From JANWHZ01 sp964527385 (lineage in GTDB: Bacteria; Patescibacteriota; Saccharimonadia; Saccharimonadales; UBA4665), in assembly GCA_964527385.1 (NCBI GenBank), contig CAZGPZ010000061.1, positions 1-6,170 of the forward strand: a stretch of 6,170 nucleotides of DNA. The letters are read 5' to 3'. Both the position numbers and the translations under genes were made by a program. A model generated the notes under the pieces. That model was not told the DNA's origin. It made no database searches and was given only the letters and a program-made list of their open reading frames with translations. Of the stretch, positions 4,775 to 6,170 are shown in pieces; the first letter of the stretch is position 1, and the number at the start of each line of letters is the position of its first letter.

Positions 4775-6170
4775 ACATACCCGGGGAAGAAATCTGTTTT
4801 GATATGCGAACGCCGCACGCCAAGCTTTAATAGCACGCCCTTTGTGGCTTCGACCATGGCGTGCGTGCCGGAAATGTAGAAAACCCGCTCAAAATAGTCC
4901 GGTATTTCCTGTCGCACGATCTCTGCCGTCATTATCGAGTCCATGTACACGCCTGGGCTGTTTGCCCCGGGCTCGCCCGAGAAAACATACACCGTCTTCA
5001 TGCCGTTCTTGCGTGCAGCTTCATCGAATATTTCAGCATAGGCGACATCATCCCGCGTACGTGCGGCGTACAATAGAGTGACTGATCTCTTATCATTTGT
5101 ATCCGCTAAGTATTTTGCCATGCTTCGGAACGGCGTGATGCCGATACCGCCGGCAATAAACACCAGTTTTTTTGATGCATCGCCAGGCAGTACGAAATCG
5201 CCTGAGATATGATCGGCAACGAGCGGCGTCTTATGATCCATGTCGAGCATGGCTTCTTTGTAGCTGCTGCCGTGATCATAAAACTTCACGCCAATACGTA
5301 AATCCGGCTCGGTTGGCGACGAGGCAAGCGTGAAATAGCGGCGGTCGCCACGTGAGTCGCTGTGGGCATGGGGCAAGGTAAACTCCATATATTGGCCTGG
5401 CTGGTACGCGAACTTCTTCTCCGGGTAAAACACAAAATCTGCCGTATTCGCGGCGATCTTAATTTTTTCTTTGAACACAGGAAACAACTTGGTTTTCGGG
5501 TTGGCAATGTACGAAAACACATTGCCGATAACCAACGCTATTTCCGGTGAGCTATAGTATCCGAACAGGTTGATTTGCGGCGGCATCAACGCCCCCACCA
5601 ATGCGCCATACCACCATTGATTGCCGCGCGTCGTCGGCGTTGTGGCCGGTTCGGGCAACATGACAAATGCCAAGAAGAAGAGTGGCGACGTGAGCACCAT
5701 GTTTTGCAGCCCAGTGCCAACATTGCCATGCGATATCCAAGTGAATACGGCAGTTAGCGCTGTTGCTGACACAAGGAAAACTGCGATCATGCCGAACCGG
5801 CGGATCTTGCGTGCCAATAGCAAGCCGCCAACCAGTACCCAGGGCAACATGGACGCCGTGCCAACCCACCAGCTGGCAGCTTGTTTTGGGCCAAGCGCCG
5901 TCAACATAACTGCGATGGCAGCAGGGTTGAAAATGTGCTTGCGGTTAATCGTCAAAATATATTTGGACGCCATAGCCAGCCCCGACGCCGCCAGTATGAA
6001 CAGGATCATAAACTTCGTGATAGACGGCGTGATAATGAGCGCCAAAATAAAGCCGGTTATGAGCGACGAATCCGTTGAAGTCGGCGCATTGAAGATGGAC
6101 CCGAATACCCAATTAACGACCCAACACACGCCGAGAGCCAAGAGAGAGCACACGATGAGTGCCAATGGGT
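4771..6170 (-). CDS. RnfD/NqrB-like membrane domain fused to FAD/NAD(P)H oxidoreductase, 5' end beyond window
   Basis: About 466 codons visible, stop TAG at 4771-4773. The frame stays open to the window edge, so the TTG at 6165 (residue 1 here) is probably internal and the true start is missing. Residues ~1-222 hold eight or nine hydrophobic segments. HIFNPAAIAVMLTAL (77-91) and MLPEPATTPTTRGNQWWYGALVG (169-191) resemble the RnfD/NqrB block MATDPVTSPTTPRG. Residues ~228-464 form a ferredoxin-NADP+ reductase module: GQYMEFTLP and RRYFTLASSPTE (275-286) for FAD, IAGGIGITPFRSM (337-349) for the nicotinamide nucleotide, and YISGTHAMVEA with the terminal DFFPGY. The expected role is transfer of electrons from NAD(P)H through FAD to a membrane acceptor; ion pumping is unproven. 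No RnfABCEG or NqrA-F partners are visible, and the RnfD covalent-FMN motif (GETS-like) is not seen in the visible part. Confidence 0.9.
   Translation of the reverse strand, partial: PLALIVCSLLALGVCWVVNWVFGSIFNAPTSTDSSLITGFILALIITPSITKFMILFILAASGLAMASKYILTINRKHIFNPAAIAVMLTALGPKQAASWWVGTASMLPWVLVGGLLLARKIRRFGMIAVFLVSATALTAVFTWISHGNVGTGLQNMVLTSPLFFLAFVMLPEPATTPTTRGNQWWYGALVGALMPPQINLFGYYSSPEIALVIGNVFSYIANPKTKLFPVFKEKIKIAANTADFVFYPEKKFAYQPGQYMEFTLPHAHSDSRGDRRYFTLASSPTEPDLRIGVKFYDHGSSYKEAMLDMDHKTPLVADHISGDFVLPGDASKKLVFIAGGIGITPFRSMAKYLADTNDKRSVTLLYAARTRDDVAYAEIFDEAARKNGMKTVYVFSGEPGANSPGVYMDSIMTAEIVRQEIPDYFERVFYISGTHAMVEATKGVLLKLGVRRSHIKTDFFPGYV

Overview
The window looks like chromosomal DNA of a small-genome Candidate Phyla Radiation bacterium, most likely Candidatus Saccharibacteria (TM7) or a close relative. 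This is an inference from the gene types and from recalled resemblance, not from a search. The clues are a phosphoketolase, a free-standing AsnRS-like catalytic protein, a short secreted S53 peptidase, a tiny two-helix membrane protein and an RnfD-like/ferredoxin-reductase fusion. All are compatible with the standard bacterial code. There are no mobile elements, CRISPR arrays, tRNAs or rRNAs.

Layout. Bases 1-1800 (+) hold the last ~600 codons of a phosphoketolase cut by the left edge. Bases 1801-2128 are a 328-base intergenic stretch rich in RNA-level signals: a candidate promoter (1865-1894), a stable 5' hairpin and perfect intrinsic terminator that together could form a ~78-nt RNA (1900-1977), then a second leader-like segment (1981-2106) whose parts can pair in mutually exclusive ways and which ends in a second intrinsic terminator 22 bases before the next start codon. 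Bases 2129-3217 (+) encode a 362-residue class II aminoacyl-tRNA-synthetase-like protein related to AsnRS but lacking the anticodon-binding domain, best interpreted as an AsnRS-derived asparagine synthetase candidate. After a 160-base gap with a TTGACA promoter and a 16-bp palindrome comes a secreted S53 (sedolisin) peptidase (3378-4508, +). It is followed 26 bases later by a 79-residue membrane protein (4535-4774, +), apparently expressed from its own promoter as a leaderless mRNA. On the opposite strand, 4771-6170 (-) is a membrane RnfD/NqrB-like domain fused to an FAD/NAD(P)H reductase module. Its stop codon overlaps that of the small membrane protein, and its start lies beyond the right edge.

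How the genes may work together. Phosphoketolase would give such an organism acetyl phosphate from pentose or hexose phosphate. The RnfD-FNR fusion would move electrons from NAD(P)H at the membrane. The S53 peptidase could release peptides and amino acids outside the cell, and the AsnRS-like protein may supply free asparagine. These are separate transcription units rather than one pathway operon. The strongest candidates for something undescribed are the tandem RNA elements in 1865-2106 in front of the AsnRS-like gene.
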